This document shows, in pieces, positions 1 to 7,404 of a stretch of 22,026 nt of DNA (within the stretch, counting starts at the first letter, position 1; every line of letters begins with the position of its first letter). The notes beneath the pieces were generated by a model. The model did not search any database and was not told the DNA's origin. It saw only the letters and a program-made list of their open reading frames with translations. Source of the stretch: CAZDET01 sp964504335 (GTDB lineage: Bacteria > Bacteroidota > Bacteroidia > Chitinophagales > Saprospiraceae); the NCBI GenBank assembly GCA_964504335.1, contig CAZDET010000074.1, positions 1 to 22,026 on the forward strand, given 5' to 3'. Position numbers and translations under genes: made by a program.

Positions 1-14
1 CCGTCCGTTCGCCA

Positions 15-194
15 TCACCTCACAATGCGCCTCACCGTCCCGGCGCCGGCCTCAGAGCCGCGCCCCTTGGTGGCGAAATCGAATTCAGAGCCCACTCCGG
101 CGGCGATCAACGCGTCGCGTAGGACCAGCTGGCCCGTCCTGCGAACGCGGCCGGGCTTGATGATGGTGCGATATCCGCCCTCCGGCTTGCTCAA
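15..194 (-). other. Possible small or remnant coding frame downstream of the nitronate monooxygenase gene
   Basis: On the minus strand an open frame runs from just after the NMO stop, in the same frame as NMO, to a TGA at 15-17. From a TTG at 192-194 it would encode 59 residues starting MSKPEGGYRTIIKPGR. Its third codon positions are strongly G/C, unlike the plus-strand reading of the same DNA, which gives a proline/arginine-rich low-complexity peptide. I do not recognise a family and see no clear ribosome binding site. It could be the tail of a decayed gene, a small hypothetical gene, or chance in GC-rich DNA. Confidence 0.2.
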
Positions 195-242
195 CGGCGG
201 TGAGCGCGGCCGTCGGCAGCAGCATGCGAGGGTAACCTTGCC

Positions 243-1211
243 TTAACCAGCAACGCTGGCGAGACGGCCCGAAATAATCTCCCGGGCGTCGCGAACGATT
301 GCATCGATCAATTCTTTGCAGCTCGGCACGTCATCAACAAGCGCCCCAGACAATCCGGCGGTGACCATGCCAGCTTCAATATCCCCCGTGCTCCACGCCT
401 TTTCCTGATTGGCGCCGGATACGTATTCATGCACCTGCCCAAAATCGCCACCCGCGGCTTCAATCTCCGCGACTTTTTCGGCGACGGAATTGCGGTACAC
501 GCGCGCCGTGTTACGGAAGCTGCGGAAGATCAACTGCGTTTGGTTCTCATCCATCTCGACAATCTTTTGTTTGATGTCGTTATGGATCGGCGCCTCTTTG
601 GTCGCCATGAATCGGGTCCCCATATTGACGCCGTCACATCCCAGCGCCATGGCGGCGACCAAACCTCGCCCATCGGCGATGCCTCCCGACGCAACCACCG
701 GAATACGCAACGCTTGAGCCGCTGCGGGAAACAAAACCAATCCGCCCACGTCCTGTTCGCCCGGGTGACCGGCGCATTCAAAACCGTCAATGCTCACCAC
801 GTCGACGCCCAGCCGTTCGGCGGCCAACGAGTGACGGACCGTCACACATTTGTGCACGACCTTAATGCCCGCCGCCTTGAAACGCTCCATGAAAGGTTCA
901 GGGCTTCGGCCGGCCGTCTCGACAATCTTGACGCCAGATTTCACGATGACATCGATATAGTCATCATAATTGATCTCACTTGCGACAACCCCCACCGTCA
1001 GGTTGACGGCAAAGGGCTTGTCGGTCAGCGCGCGGCACCGCGCGATCTCAGCCTCCAGTCCCTCAAGGGTCGGCTGCGTGAGCGCCGTCATGACGCCAAG
1101 CGCTCCCGCGTTGGAGGCCGCCGCCGCCAAATCGGCTGTCCCAACGCGCATCATGCCGCCGCAGATGATGGGCGTTTCGATGCCCAGCAGCTCCGTCAAT
1201 CGTGTTTTCAT
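243..1211 (-). CDS. Nitronate monooxygenase family flavoprotein (2-nitropropane dioxygenase-like)
   Basis: This 322-residue protein looks like an FMN-dependent TIM-barrel enzyme of the nitronate monooxygenase/FabK-like superfamily. Visible landmarks are the N-terminal LGIETPIICGGMMRVG strand-loop, the SNAGALGVMTAL segment, the GFECAGHPGE loop with the His typical of the active site, and the phosphate-binding region VVASGGIADGRGLVAAMALG followed by GVNMGTRFMAT. Length is normal for the family. Characterised members oxidise alkyl nitronates, but many homologues beside acyl-CoA genes in catabolic regions have unknown substrates, so a real nitronate substrate is not established. A purine-rich AGGTGGG lies about 10 nt before the ATG. 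The gene is downstream of, and probably co-transcribed with, the aldehyde dehydrogenase gene across a gap of about 150 bp. The family call is firm and the substrate is unknown. Confidence 0.88.
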   Translation of the reverse strand: MKTRLTELLGIETPIICGGMMRVGTADLAAAASNAGALGVMTALTQPTLEGLEAEIARCRALTDKPFAVNLTVGVVASEINYDDYIDVIVKSGVKIVETAGRSPEPFMERFKAAGIKVVHKCVTVRHSLAAERLGVDVVSIDGFECAGHPGEQDVGGLVLFPAAAQALRIPVVASGGIADGRGLVAAMALGCDGVNMGTRFMATKEAPIHNDIKQKIVEMDENQTQLIFRSFRNTARVYRNSVAEKVAEIEAAGGDFGQVHEYVSGANQEKAWSTGDIEAGMVTAGLSGALVDDVPSCKELIDAIVRDAREIISGRLASVAG

Positions 1212-1359
1212 AGCAGTGTTCCCACCTATCCGCCTCGGCGGCCCAGCTCATCTTCCGGGCACTGCCGAGTCCACCGCAGGCTTGCCGGCGTCCCGCCTCA
1301 CGCGAGCCTCTGACCCGAATAAGGGAGGGGGCGTCCACGACATTCCTTCGATCGGCTCG

Positions 1360-2799
1360 CTAGTTCTTGATCCTGCCTCCGATCTGTTGCCTGAATGTCT
1401 CGCCGTAGGGCGGGCGGAGCATCTTGACGATCTCGCTTCCCGTTTGTTTGTACACGGCTTTCTTGTGGCTGAACTCGTAGAAGCCTTCGCGCCCGTGATA
1501 GGCGCCCATGCCGGACGGCCCGACACCGCCAAACGGCAAGTCTTCTTGGGCGACATGAAATATCACGTCGTTCAACGTCACTCCGCCAGACGTCGTCGAG
1601 GAGATGACCCGGTCGCGTTCCACTTTATTTTCGCCGAAATAGTACAAAGAAAGCGGACGACTGTGCGTGTTGACGTAATTGATGGCGTCGTCGATCTGGT
1701 CATAGGTCTTGACGGGTAAGACCGGCCCAAAAATCTCATCCTGCATGACCGTCATATCGTCGGTTGGGTTCAACACCAATATAGGCGGTATTTTGTAATG
1801 GGGCTGCTGAGTGAAGTTTTCGTTGTTCGGATTGATTTCAATCACTTCCGCGCCTTTGGCTTTGGCGTCATCGAGATAACCGTGGAGGCGGTCATAGTGG
1901 CGCTGATTGATGATTGACGTATAGTCATCATTATCTTTCAGACCGCCGGGAAACATTGTCGCGACGGCGGTTTTCGCATGGCTGACGAACTCATCAAGTG
2001 TGTCGCTTGGCGTCATCGCGTAGTCCGGCGCCACGCAAATCTGGCCGGCGTTCACGACTTTGCCGTGCATGATGCGGGCTGCGGCCTTTTCGAGATTTGC
2101 CGAACGTCCCAGGATCGCAGGCGACTTGCCGCCGAGCTCCAGCGTCAAGGGCACGAGGTTGTCCGCGGCTGCGCGCATCACATGTTTGCCAATCGACGTC
2201 GCACCCGTGAACATGAGGTGGTCGAACGGAAGTTGTGTGAAGGACGCGCCGACGTCGGGACCGCCGGTGAAGACTGCAAGCTCAGTGTCGTCAAACGCGT
2301 CCTTGACCATGGACGCCATCAAGTCGGATGTCGCCGCCGTAAACTCAGAGGGTTTGATCATGGCGCGATTGCCCGCAGCCAAGACGCCGGCGAGGGGACC
2401 AAACGTCAGCCCGACCGGGAAGTTCCACGGTGATAGGACGCCGACGACGCCCTTGGGCTGAAACTCGATCCGCGCCGACGCGCCGAGCAGTCCGAACGGA
2501 AACTCCACGCCGCGACGTTGCGCGCGCATCCACCCGCGCAAGTGCTTTCTCGCAAACTTCAATTGTCCGATCGCTGTCGCCGTATCGGTGAACGCTGTGA
2601 CATCGTTGGAGCGATGGCCAAAATCGCTTGAGACTGCAGCTTCAATCGCCGAGCGGTGGCGGACCAAAAGATCAATGGCTCGGTTGATCCGGTCAATCCG
2701 CACGCCCGCCGCAGGCGCGCCCTCTAGCAATTGCGCCGCCTTTTGTCGCGACAACGTCTCTTGCATGAGACTGTTCGCGGAATGATCGTCGAGCGGCAT
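1360..2799 (-). CDS. Aldehyde dehydrogenase, coniferyl aldehyde dehydrogenase-like
   Basis: This NAD(P)-dependent aldehyde dehydrogenase should oxidise an aldehyde to the carboxylic acid in the cytoplasm. Counting from the preferred start, the oxyanion Asn is N126 in SPWNFP, the cofactor Lys is K149 in MIKPSE, the general base is E221 in LELGGKSP, and the nucleophile is C255 in NAGQICVAPDY. The AGQICVAPDY wording and the overall size (479 aa) fit the short coniferyl-aldehyde/fatty-aldehyde branch rather than the long betaine-aldehyde type. An upstream in-frame ATG at 2865 would add 22 residues, but GGAG sits 6 nt before the ATG at 2799 and the protein then begins MPLDDHSANS, so 2799 is chosen. 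It is transcribed divergently from the Fe-S gene at 3009. The exact substrate (aromatic, terpenoid or fatty aldehyde) cannot be assigned. Confidence 0.92.
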   Translation of the reverse strand: MPLDDHSANSLMQETLSRQKAAQLLEGAPAAGVRIDRINRAIDLLVRHRSAIEAAVSSDFGHRSNDVTAFTDTATAIGQLKFARKHLRGWMRAQRRGVEFPFGLLGASARIEFQPKGVVGVLSPWNFPVGLTFGPLAGVLAAGNRAMIKPSEFTAATSDLMASMVKDAFDDTELAVFTGGPDVGASFTQLPFDHLMFTGATSIGKHVMRAAADNLVPLTLELGGKSPAILGRSANLEKAAARIMHGKVVNAGQICVAPDYAMTPSDTLDEFVSHAKTAVATMFPGGLKDNDDYTSIINQRHYDRLHGYLDDAKAKGAEVIEINPNNENFTQQPHYKIPPILVLNPTDDMTVMQDEIFGPVLPVKTYDQIDDAINYVNTHSRPLSLYYFGENKVERDRVISSTTSGGVTLNDVIFHVAQEDLPFGGVGPSGMGAYHGREGFYEFSHKKAVYKQTGSEIVKMLRPPYGETFRQQIGGRIKN

Positions 2800-2919
2800 G
2801 TCCTTCTCCAATTCGCAGCCCCACATTGTCTTGGTCTCACGCGGTGCGCCCACGGGCCCACTCATCCCGGCCGGATGGAACCATAGCGCGCGTCAGCACT
2901 TGTGGCCGTCCCCCGACGC

Positions 2920-2945
2920 CAAGGCGAACGCGCCCGAACGCCTTG
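2920..2945. repeat. Imperfectly spaced inverted repeat in the divergent intergenic region
   Basis: Arms CAAGGCG (2920-2926) and CGCCTTG (2939-2945) are perfectly complementary across a 12-nt loop. The repeat lies in the 209-bp divergent region between the aldehyde dehydrogenase and Fe-S genes, just upstream of the stronger palindrome at 2956. It could be part of a regulatory site, but 7-bp arms arise easily by chance in GC-rich DNA. Confidence 0.25.
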
Positions 2946-2955
2946 AACCTATCCC

Positions 2956-2979
2956 AAAAATAGACTACCGTCTATTTTT
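2956..2979. promoter_or_regulatory. Perfect 10-bp inverted repeat, candidate TetR/NemR-like operator
   Basis: Arms AAAAATAGAC and GTCTATTTTT are exact reverse complements separated by the four bases TACC. The core TAGAC-N4-GTCTA resembles operators of TetR-family regulators such as NemR (TAGACC-N4-GGTCTA). A TTGAAC at 2943-2948 is placed 17 bp before TACCGT at 2966-2971, so the palindrome would cover a plausible -10 region of the 3009 operon. The A/T-rich outer arms with a T tract could also make a weak terminator, but no gene ends immediately upstream on the plus strand. Operator function is inferred. Confidence 0.5.
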
Positions 2980-3008
2980 TTGGCGTGCAACGGTGGAGGG
3001 GTCTGGCC

Positions 3009-3818
3009 ATGAATGTGATTTCGAAGATTTCTCCGGAAGAGACCAAGTTCAATCACGCCTGGCTCAATCGGGTCAAAGCGGAGATCGGCGTCGATTTGAT
3101 CGGCGTGCTCGCGATCGAACCGGACTCCCATCCCGATTTCAAATACGGCGTGAAGACCTTTTTGCCCAAGGCGAGGGCCGCCGTCATCATCATGAATGAG
3201 ATGGCGTCGGAAACGATGAACCTCGTCAAGCACCCTGCAAAATATGCGGGAAAGCCGAAAACCGGCGATTTGCTGGCGCCCCATGTGGACGAGATCACGG
3301 CGGAGCTCGACCTGGCGAATATACAGTTGGCCAAGCTACTCAAACGCGAAGGGTATCGCAGCATTGCGTTGCCGAGGCGACTTCCCATGGTCCCCGGTCA
3401 AATGAAGTTCCCGCTGTCTTTTTGCCACATCGCTGAAGCCGCCGGCATGGGGACGATCGGCACCCACACGCTCATCATCACGCCTGAGTTCGGTACGCGC
3501 GTGCGGCTCGCCTGCTTGCTGACAGAGGCCCCCCTTAGAACGACCAAGCGTCATGACCCGGTCGATGACTGCACGCATTGCCTCGATTGCGTTAAAGTCT
3601 GTCCTGTGGGGGCCATAAGTTCGCCTGGCCCCGGCCTTCGCTACGAAGTTGACGCGGCGCGTTGCAAATTCTACCGCGATTATGTCGACAATTGTGGCCT
3701 GTGTCAGAAGGCTTGCAGTTTTGCTACGCGCCACGCCGAAACGAGCGGGCCGCCCCTGACTGCACGCCCGGACTCGCCGGGCGTGCTGGAGCATCAAAAC
3801 AAAGCTGAGCGTCGTTAA
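3009..3818 (+). CDS. QueG/reductive dehalogenase-like two-[4Fe-4S] protein
   Basis: The C-terminal half carries two cysteine sets of bacterial ferredoxin type: C188, C191, C194 and C198 in CTHCLDCVKVCPVGAI, then C219, C229, C232 and C236 in the stretch ending CGLCQKAC. The segment before them (AGMGTIGTHTLIITPEFGTRVRL) is characteristic of QueG-like and reductive-dehalogenase-like proteins, whose core can hold a corrinoid. At 269 residues it is much shorter than QueG (about 350-380), so it is probably not the tRNA epoxyqueuosine reductase. No Tat or Sec signal is visible, so it should be cytoplasmic. The ATG at 3009 is preferred over a GTG at 2985 because GGAGGG (2995-3000) lies 8 nt upstream. 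Its stop overlaps the next start as TAATG, implying translational coupling. The fold call is good, but the reaction and corrinoid binding are unknown. Confidence 0.82.
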   Translation: MNVISKISPEETKFNHAWLNRVKAEIGVDLIGVLAIEPDSHPDFKYGVKTFLPKARAAVIIMNEMASETMNLVKHPAKYAGKPKTGDLLAPHVDEITAELDLANIQLAKLLKREGYRSIALPRRLPMVPGQMKFPLSFCHIAEAAGMGTIGTHTLIITPEFGTRVRLACLLTEAPLRTTKRHDPVDDCTHCLDCVKVCPVGAISSPGPGLRYEVDAARCKFYRDYVDNCGLCQKACSFATRHAETSGPPLTARPDSPGVLEHQNKAERR

Positions 3819-4729
3819 TGGGCGTATCTGAAGAGGATATCCAGGCAAGCGCCAAGATGACCGCCCTGCGGCCGCGGTCCCTCTCTGGCGACACGGCTCA
3901 TCATTTTCGCACCCGGACGGTCTTGCAGGTGACAGGCGACTTGTCCGGTTTAGCGGACATCACGATGGGCTCGCCGCCTGGTCAGGGGGAGGGCGGACGG
4001 TTCGTCTCGCTCCTCACCGAGAGCGGTCGCCTTGACGCTGATCTTTACATCGCGCCCTACGAAGATGGTGTGCTGATTGATGTTCATGCGGGCCTCGCTG
4101 ACGCTGTGGCGGATCGATTGGCCGCCTTGGCTGGCGTGACCCAAGTTGATCGATCCGCTGCGGAGAGATGGCGCGTCTTTGGCGAGCTCCCGGATCAGAA
4201 AGGCGCCGACACGCCTTTTGAGACCATACGTTTCGCCGACACCCGGAGGCGCGAATTAGGCGCACGCGTGTTTCGAGACGCCGCCGAACCCGAAGGTCTT
4301 GATTGGCGACATAGCCGCAAATGGGATGGGCACGCTTTGCGGCTTGGTCTTCTGCCTGACCATCGTTGCATCCTGGGCAAGGAAATCAGACCGGAGGAGG
4401 CGGGCTATCATCGGCTCCTGGGCGGATCGGATAGCGCCACATCTGAAGACTTGCCACGCCGGATCCTGCCGGTCCGGGTCGATTCTTATGATCCAATGCT
4501 CCCCGTCATGGCGGGCGCGCCCCTGCTCGCAGGCGAGACCGAGTTCGGCGTCATGCTGGACCAGGAAGGCGTGTGCGGCATCGGCCTGGTGTCAATCCAG
4601 CCGTGGCGAGCCGCGCTCGCGGACGACGCGCGCCTGACCTGCTGCGGCGAGCCGGTTCTCATCACCTGGCCGACGTGGCTGTCCTTGGAAAGCCAAGGGC
4701 GTTACGGACCGGCCGGGGGTCTCATCTAA
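3818..4729 (+). CDS. Divergent YgfZ/GcvT-like protein lacking the family signature motif
   Basis: I read this 303-residue protein as a distant member of the folate-binding YgfZ/GcvT family (COG0354-like). The N-terminal part runs like YgfZ: VLQVTGDLSGLADI, then FVSLLTESGRLDADLYIAP, DGVLIDVHAGLADAVADRLA and the AERWRVFGELP strand. The C-terminal part has RLGLLP, EEAGYHRLLGG and RRILPVRV. In canonical YgfZ a K-G-C-[YF]-x-G-Q-E signature sits between the last two blocks; here only SDSATSEDLP (about residues 204-213) connects them, so the motif appears deleted. Cysteines present are C184, C253, C275 and C276. It overlaps the Fe-S gene by one base (TAATG) and precedes the AEC permease by about 50 bp. 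A role as folate-dependent or Fe-S-maturation partner of the upstream protein is inference. The relationship comes from remembered family patterns, not an alignment. Confidence 0.55.
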   Translation: MGVSEEDIQASAKMTALRPRSLSGDTAHHFRTRTVLQVTGDLSGLADITMGSPPGQGEGGRFVSLLTESGRLDADLYIAPYEDGVLIDVHAGLADAVADRLAALAGVTQVDRSAAERWRVFGELPDQKGADTPFETIRFADTRRRELGARVFRDAAEPEGLDWRHSRKWDGHALRLGLLPDHRCILGKEIRPEEAGYHRLLGGSDSATSEDLPRRILPVRVDSYDPMLPVMAGAPLLAGETEFGVMLDQEGVCGIGLVSIQPWRAALADDARLTCCGEPVLITWPTWLSLESQGRYGPAGGLI

Positions 4730-4778
4730 CCGTGACGTCGATGGCCCAGGTTGGCGGCCCCGTGAGAGAGCTGAGCCG

Positions 4779-5702
4779 ATGACGTCCGTGTTGTCGGTCA
4801 TTGCACCGGTGGTGGGGATCCTTCTTCTCAGCAAGGTGGTCGCCTCAACGCGCATTCTATCCGACGAAGGATGGTTGGGCCTGGAGACCATCGCCTATTT
4901 CGTGCTGTTTCCGGCGCTCATTGTCAGCAAGATCGCGGTCGCCGATTTCAGCGGGCTGGACTGGCGCATGCCGGTCGCGTTGATCGGCGCGCAGCTCGTT
5001 ATGGCGGGCGTCAGCATCGCGCTTGGCAAGCTTTTGAAGCAACCGCGCAATCGGCTTGGCGTGCTGGTGCAGTCCGGCGTTCGGTGGAACGCCTTTATCG
5101 CCCTCGCCATCGCCCAGGACCTGATCGGTCCCGCCGGCCTGGCGCTTATGGCCGCCGCAGCGGCGGCCATGATCCCGTCCGCGAACATGCTTTCGATTAT
5201 TGCGCTGACACATTACTCGAACGGTGCGATGGGCGCTGGCATGCTGCTCAAGCGCATCGCGCTCAATCCGTTGATCATCGCCTTTGCGATCGGACTGACC
5301 ATCAATCAGCTTGGGATCGGGCTAGCGCCGAGTGTCGCGACGTTTTTGGACCTTCTCGCCCAGGCCGCCATCGCCATGGGCCTCCTCGCATCGGGGCCCC
5401 ACATCAAATTGAAGGGCGGCGATGTGCCCCCGCTCGCCGTTTTCGGATGGTCGATCGTGCGCTTGCTCGGCTTGCCGTTGGCGGCGGGGGCGATCGCAAT
5501 CGCGCTCGCCATTCCGCCGGACATCTTTCTTGTGGTGCTGATCGCGACGGCGGTGCCCACAGCATCAAATGGCGCGATTTTAGCGCGGCAGCTTGGCGGC
5601 GATGCAACGCTCGGCGCCAATTTGATCGCAGTTCAAACTGTCTCAGCGCTGATCAGCTTCGCCGCCATTTTGTGGGCGGCTGAGGCGTTGCGCCTTACAT
5701 GA
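4779..5702 (+). CDS. AEC-family permease (auxin efflux carrier-like)
   Basis: This is a 307-residue hydrophobic protein with about ten predicted membrane segments. It begins MTSVLSVIAPVVGILLLSKV and includes YFVLFPALIVSKIA, the RWNAFIALAIA stretch, NPLIIAFAIGLTIN, a long QAAIAMGLLASG helix and the ending VPTASNGAILARQLGGD. The FPALIVSKI and VPTASN motifs and the 5+5 helix layout match the AEC/MdcF-like carriers, which move organic acids and similar anions in bacteria. It follows the YgfZ-like gene by about 50 bp on the same strand and is probably the last gene of that unit, with only a weak GAGAGAG before the ATG. It could export or import an acidic metabolite produced by the upstream pair, but direction and substrate are unknown. 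Confidence 0.85.
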   Translation: MTSVLSVIAPVVGILLLSKVVASTRILSDEGWLGLETIAYFVLFPALIVSKIAVADFSGLDWRMPVALIGAQLVMAGVSIALGKLLKQPRNRLGVLVQSGVRWNAFIALAIAQDLIGPAGLALMAAAAAAMIPSANMLSIIALTHYSNGAMGAGMLLKRIALNPLIIAFAIGLTINQLGIGLAPSVATFLDLLAQAAIAMGLLASGPHIKLKGGDVPPLAVFGWSIVRLLGLPLAAGAIAIALAIPPDIFLVVLIATAVPTASNGAILARQLGGDATLGANLIAVQTVSALISFAAILWAAEALRLT

Positions 5703-5717
5703 CCGACTTGCGGACGG

Positions 5718-5739
5718 CAGGCGTTTTGTTTGACGCCTG
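5718..5739. terminator. Hairpin between convergent genes, possible bidirectional terminator
   Basis: CAGGCGT (5718-5724) and ACGCCTG (5733-5739) form a perfect 7-bp stem with an 8-nt T-rich loop in the 54-bp gap between the convergent AEC permease and SnoaL-like genes. The position suits transcription termination from both sides. There is no clean T tract after the stem in either direction, so efficiency as an intrinsic terminator is uncertain. Confidence 0.45.
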
Positions 5740-5756
5740 ATCCATAAGTCTTACCG

Positions 5757-6197
5757 CTAATCGCCAATAGACTTGAAATGCCAGGTTTCTGCGTGTCGGA
5801 CGATCCCAAGACCATCGCGCTCAATCCATGTCTCGACGACCTTTTCGTTCTTTAGCCGCTGCCAGCTAATGCCCGTTCCCTCTACAAAGTCATTCGTCGG
5901 CGACAATCCTAACGCCTCGCCTGTTTGAGTGCCCTGCCCGTTCCAGCGGGTGCAGACCACATCGCCCTCTGCGACCATTTCTTTCACTTCAAATTGCAGG
6001 TCGGGCATGAGCGAAGTGTATATCTCGATGAATTCACGATAGCCACTAACGCCAAGCAGAGTATTCGGAATGACGGTGTCATGAAGAACGTGATTTGCCG
6101 TAACAAGCTCATCGAGCTGTCGAAAGTCTTTCGTATCCCAGACATCCCACAAGCGACTGATAATCTCTTTGTTTTTCCTGGTAAGGAGTATTGACAT
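5757..6197 (-). CDS. SnoaL-like / NTF2-fold protein (ester-cyclase type)
   Basis: This 146-residue protein has the pattern of SnoaL-like proteins: NKEIISRLWDVWDTKDF helix, ELVTANHVLHD strand, LLGVSGYREFIEIYTSLMPDLQFEVKEMVAEGDVVCTRWNGQGT, and a C-terminal GTGISWQRLKNEKVVETW strand. The fold is a small alpha+beta cone with a buried pocket. Relatives include polyketide cyclases, epoxide hydrolases and ketosteroid-isomerase-like enzymes, but most bacterial members have no known reaction. The gene lies about 60 bp downstream of the enolase-superfamily gene on the same strand, so it is likely the last gene of the MFS-enolase unit, where it might isomerise, hydrate or hydrolyse a lactone or enol intermediate. 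No good Shine-Dalgarno is visible before the ATG. Its codons look more A/T-rich than neighbouring genes. Confidence 0.8.
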   Translation of the reverse strand: MSILLTRKNKEIISRLWDVWDTKDFRQLDELVTANHVLHDTVIPNTLLGVSGYREFIEIYTSLMPDLQFEVKEMVAEGDVVCTRWNGQGTQTGEALGLSPTNDFVEGTGISWQRLKNEKVVETWIERDGLGIVRHAETWHFKSIGD

Positions 6198-6255
6198 GAT
6201 TTGACGTGTCCAGCGAGGCGAGGTTTATAAAAAGAGGCGCCACACATACGCACCC

Positions 6256-7404
6256 CTAACTCAAGGCCACTGTCGCTTCAGCCAGGGTCGTGGAGTATGT
6301 CTCAAGCTTTTCACGGCTGACGTCGATGCCGAGGCCCGGTCCTTTCGGAAGAAGAGCATCGCCGTTTTCGATCGTCATCGGGATAGTACAAATGTCGTCC
6401 TTAAGCTTGTCTGGGCCGATGAACTCACCGGCAGGCGTGATCGCCGAGGATGAGCAGGCCAACTGCAGCTCGGCCGTTGCGAGAAGACTGGTGTTGAAAC
6501 CATTGCCGACCGTTACCTCGATATCCGCCGCTTGACACAAGTCCGCAATGCGGCGCGACGGACCGAGGCCGCCGCATTTGCTAACTTTAAGTTTGATGAT
6601 GTCGGCGGCGCGGCGTTCGATCACCGCTAACGCATCATGCATTGTATGGACGCTTTCGTCCGCCATAAGTGGAATTCCGATCGCATTGCGAATGTCGGCC
6701 ATTCCCTTGAGGTCATGCGCCTGAACGGGTTGTTCCAGGCTTTCAATGTCATAGGACTCGATCGCTCGGCACAGCCGAACCGCCTGCGGAACGGTGTAGA
6801 CGCCATTTCCATCAAGCCGAATCGCCATCTCCGATCCGACAGCTGCTCGGACCTCTCGAACCCGCGCCACATCGAGATCCAGATCGTGCACCGAATCAAT
6901 CTTGAGTTTGACGGTTTTAAAGCCGCGTTCTTTGAACTTCGCCGCTTTGGCCGCCATCGCTTCCGGCGTATCGGTTCCGATCCCTCCGGACATGGGAAAG
7001 CGGTCACGGAACGCGCCTCCCATGAGGACGTTGATCGGCTGACCGACGGTCCGTGCGGCCGCGTCGCGAACGGCGATTTCGATGGCGCTCTTGGCGAACC
7101 AGTTTCCTAGCTGCCAGATCTTCTGCATCCGGCGCTCGATTGTTTCAGTATCGAAGACGCTTACGCCTTTTAAGCGCGGTCCGAACGCGTCATGGATCAG
7201 CCATAGCATACCTGGCGGAGTATCGGCGCCGTACCAGCCAGGCGTGAGAAACGTTTCCCCCCAACCCTCAACGCCGTCTTCCGTCTCCACCCTCACGATG
7301 ATGGAGACGGCGTGACTGGCTCCGCTCTCCATAGCGCCCATTTGATAAGCCGAAATGGCGGGAACGCTCACAAGCGTTGAGTCGATGGATTTAATGCTCG
7401 TCAT
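6256..7404 (-). CDS. Enolase-superfamily enzyme, muconate-lactonizing (MLE) subgroup
   Basis: This 382-residue protein has the two-domain enolase-superfamily layout with a complete MLE-type active site: K166 and K168 in VKLKID, metal ligands D198 (RLDGNG), E224 (LEQP) and D249 (MADES), and K273 in the IIKLKVSKCGG strand. From memory these match the catalytic Lys pair, Asp/Glu/Asp ligands and opposing Lys of Pseudomonas muconate cycloisomerase almost position for position. The chemistry should be Mg2+- or Mn2+-assisted proton abstraction alpha to a carboxylate, giving cycloisomerisation, dehydration, epimerisation or racemisation. Subfamily specificity cannot be read from the sequence. Its ATG overlaps the MFS stop as ATGA, so the two are translationally coupled, which suggests the permease moves this enzyme's substrate or product. 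A possible GGGG element lies about 12 nt before the start, inside the MFS gene. Confidence 0.88.
   Translation of the reverse strand: MTSIKSIDSTLVSVPAISAYQMGAMESGASHAVSIIVRVETEDGVEGWGETFLTPGWYGADTPPGMLWLIHDAFGPRLKGVSVFDTETIERRMQKIWQLGNWFAKSAIEIAVRDAAARTVGQPINVLMGGAFRDRFPMSGGIGTDTPEAMAAKAAKFKERGFKTVKLKIDSVHDLDLDVARVREVRAAVGSEMAIRLDGNGVYTVPQAVRLCRAIESYDIESLEQPVQAHDLKGMADIRNAIGIPLMADESVHTMHDALAVIERRAADIIKLKVSKCGGLGPSRRIADLCQAADIEVTVGNGFNTSLLATAELQLACSSSAITPAGEFIGPDKLKDDICTIPMTIENGDALLPKGPGLGIDVSREKLETYSTTLAEATVALS

Noticed and set aside
429..1313. 294-codon plus-strand frame opposite the nitronate monooxygenase gene
   Set aside because: The translation is His/Arg-rich and family-less, and the opposite strand encodes a well-formed flavoprotein.
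4871..5683. 270-codon alternative frame within the AEC permease gene
   Set aside because: The translation is Arg-rich and non-hydrophobic, while the chosen frame has about ten clean membrane helices.
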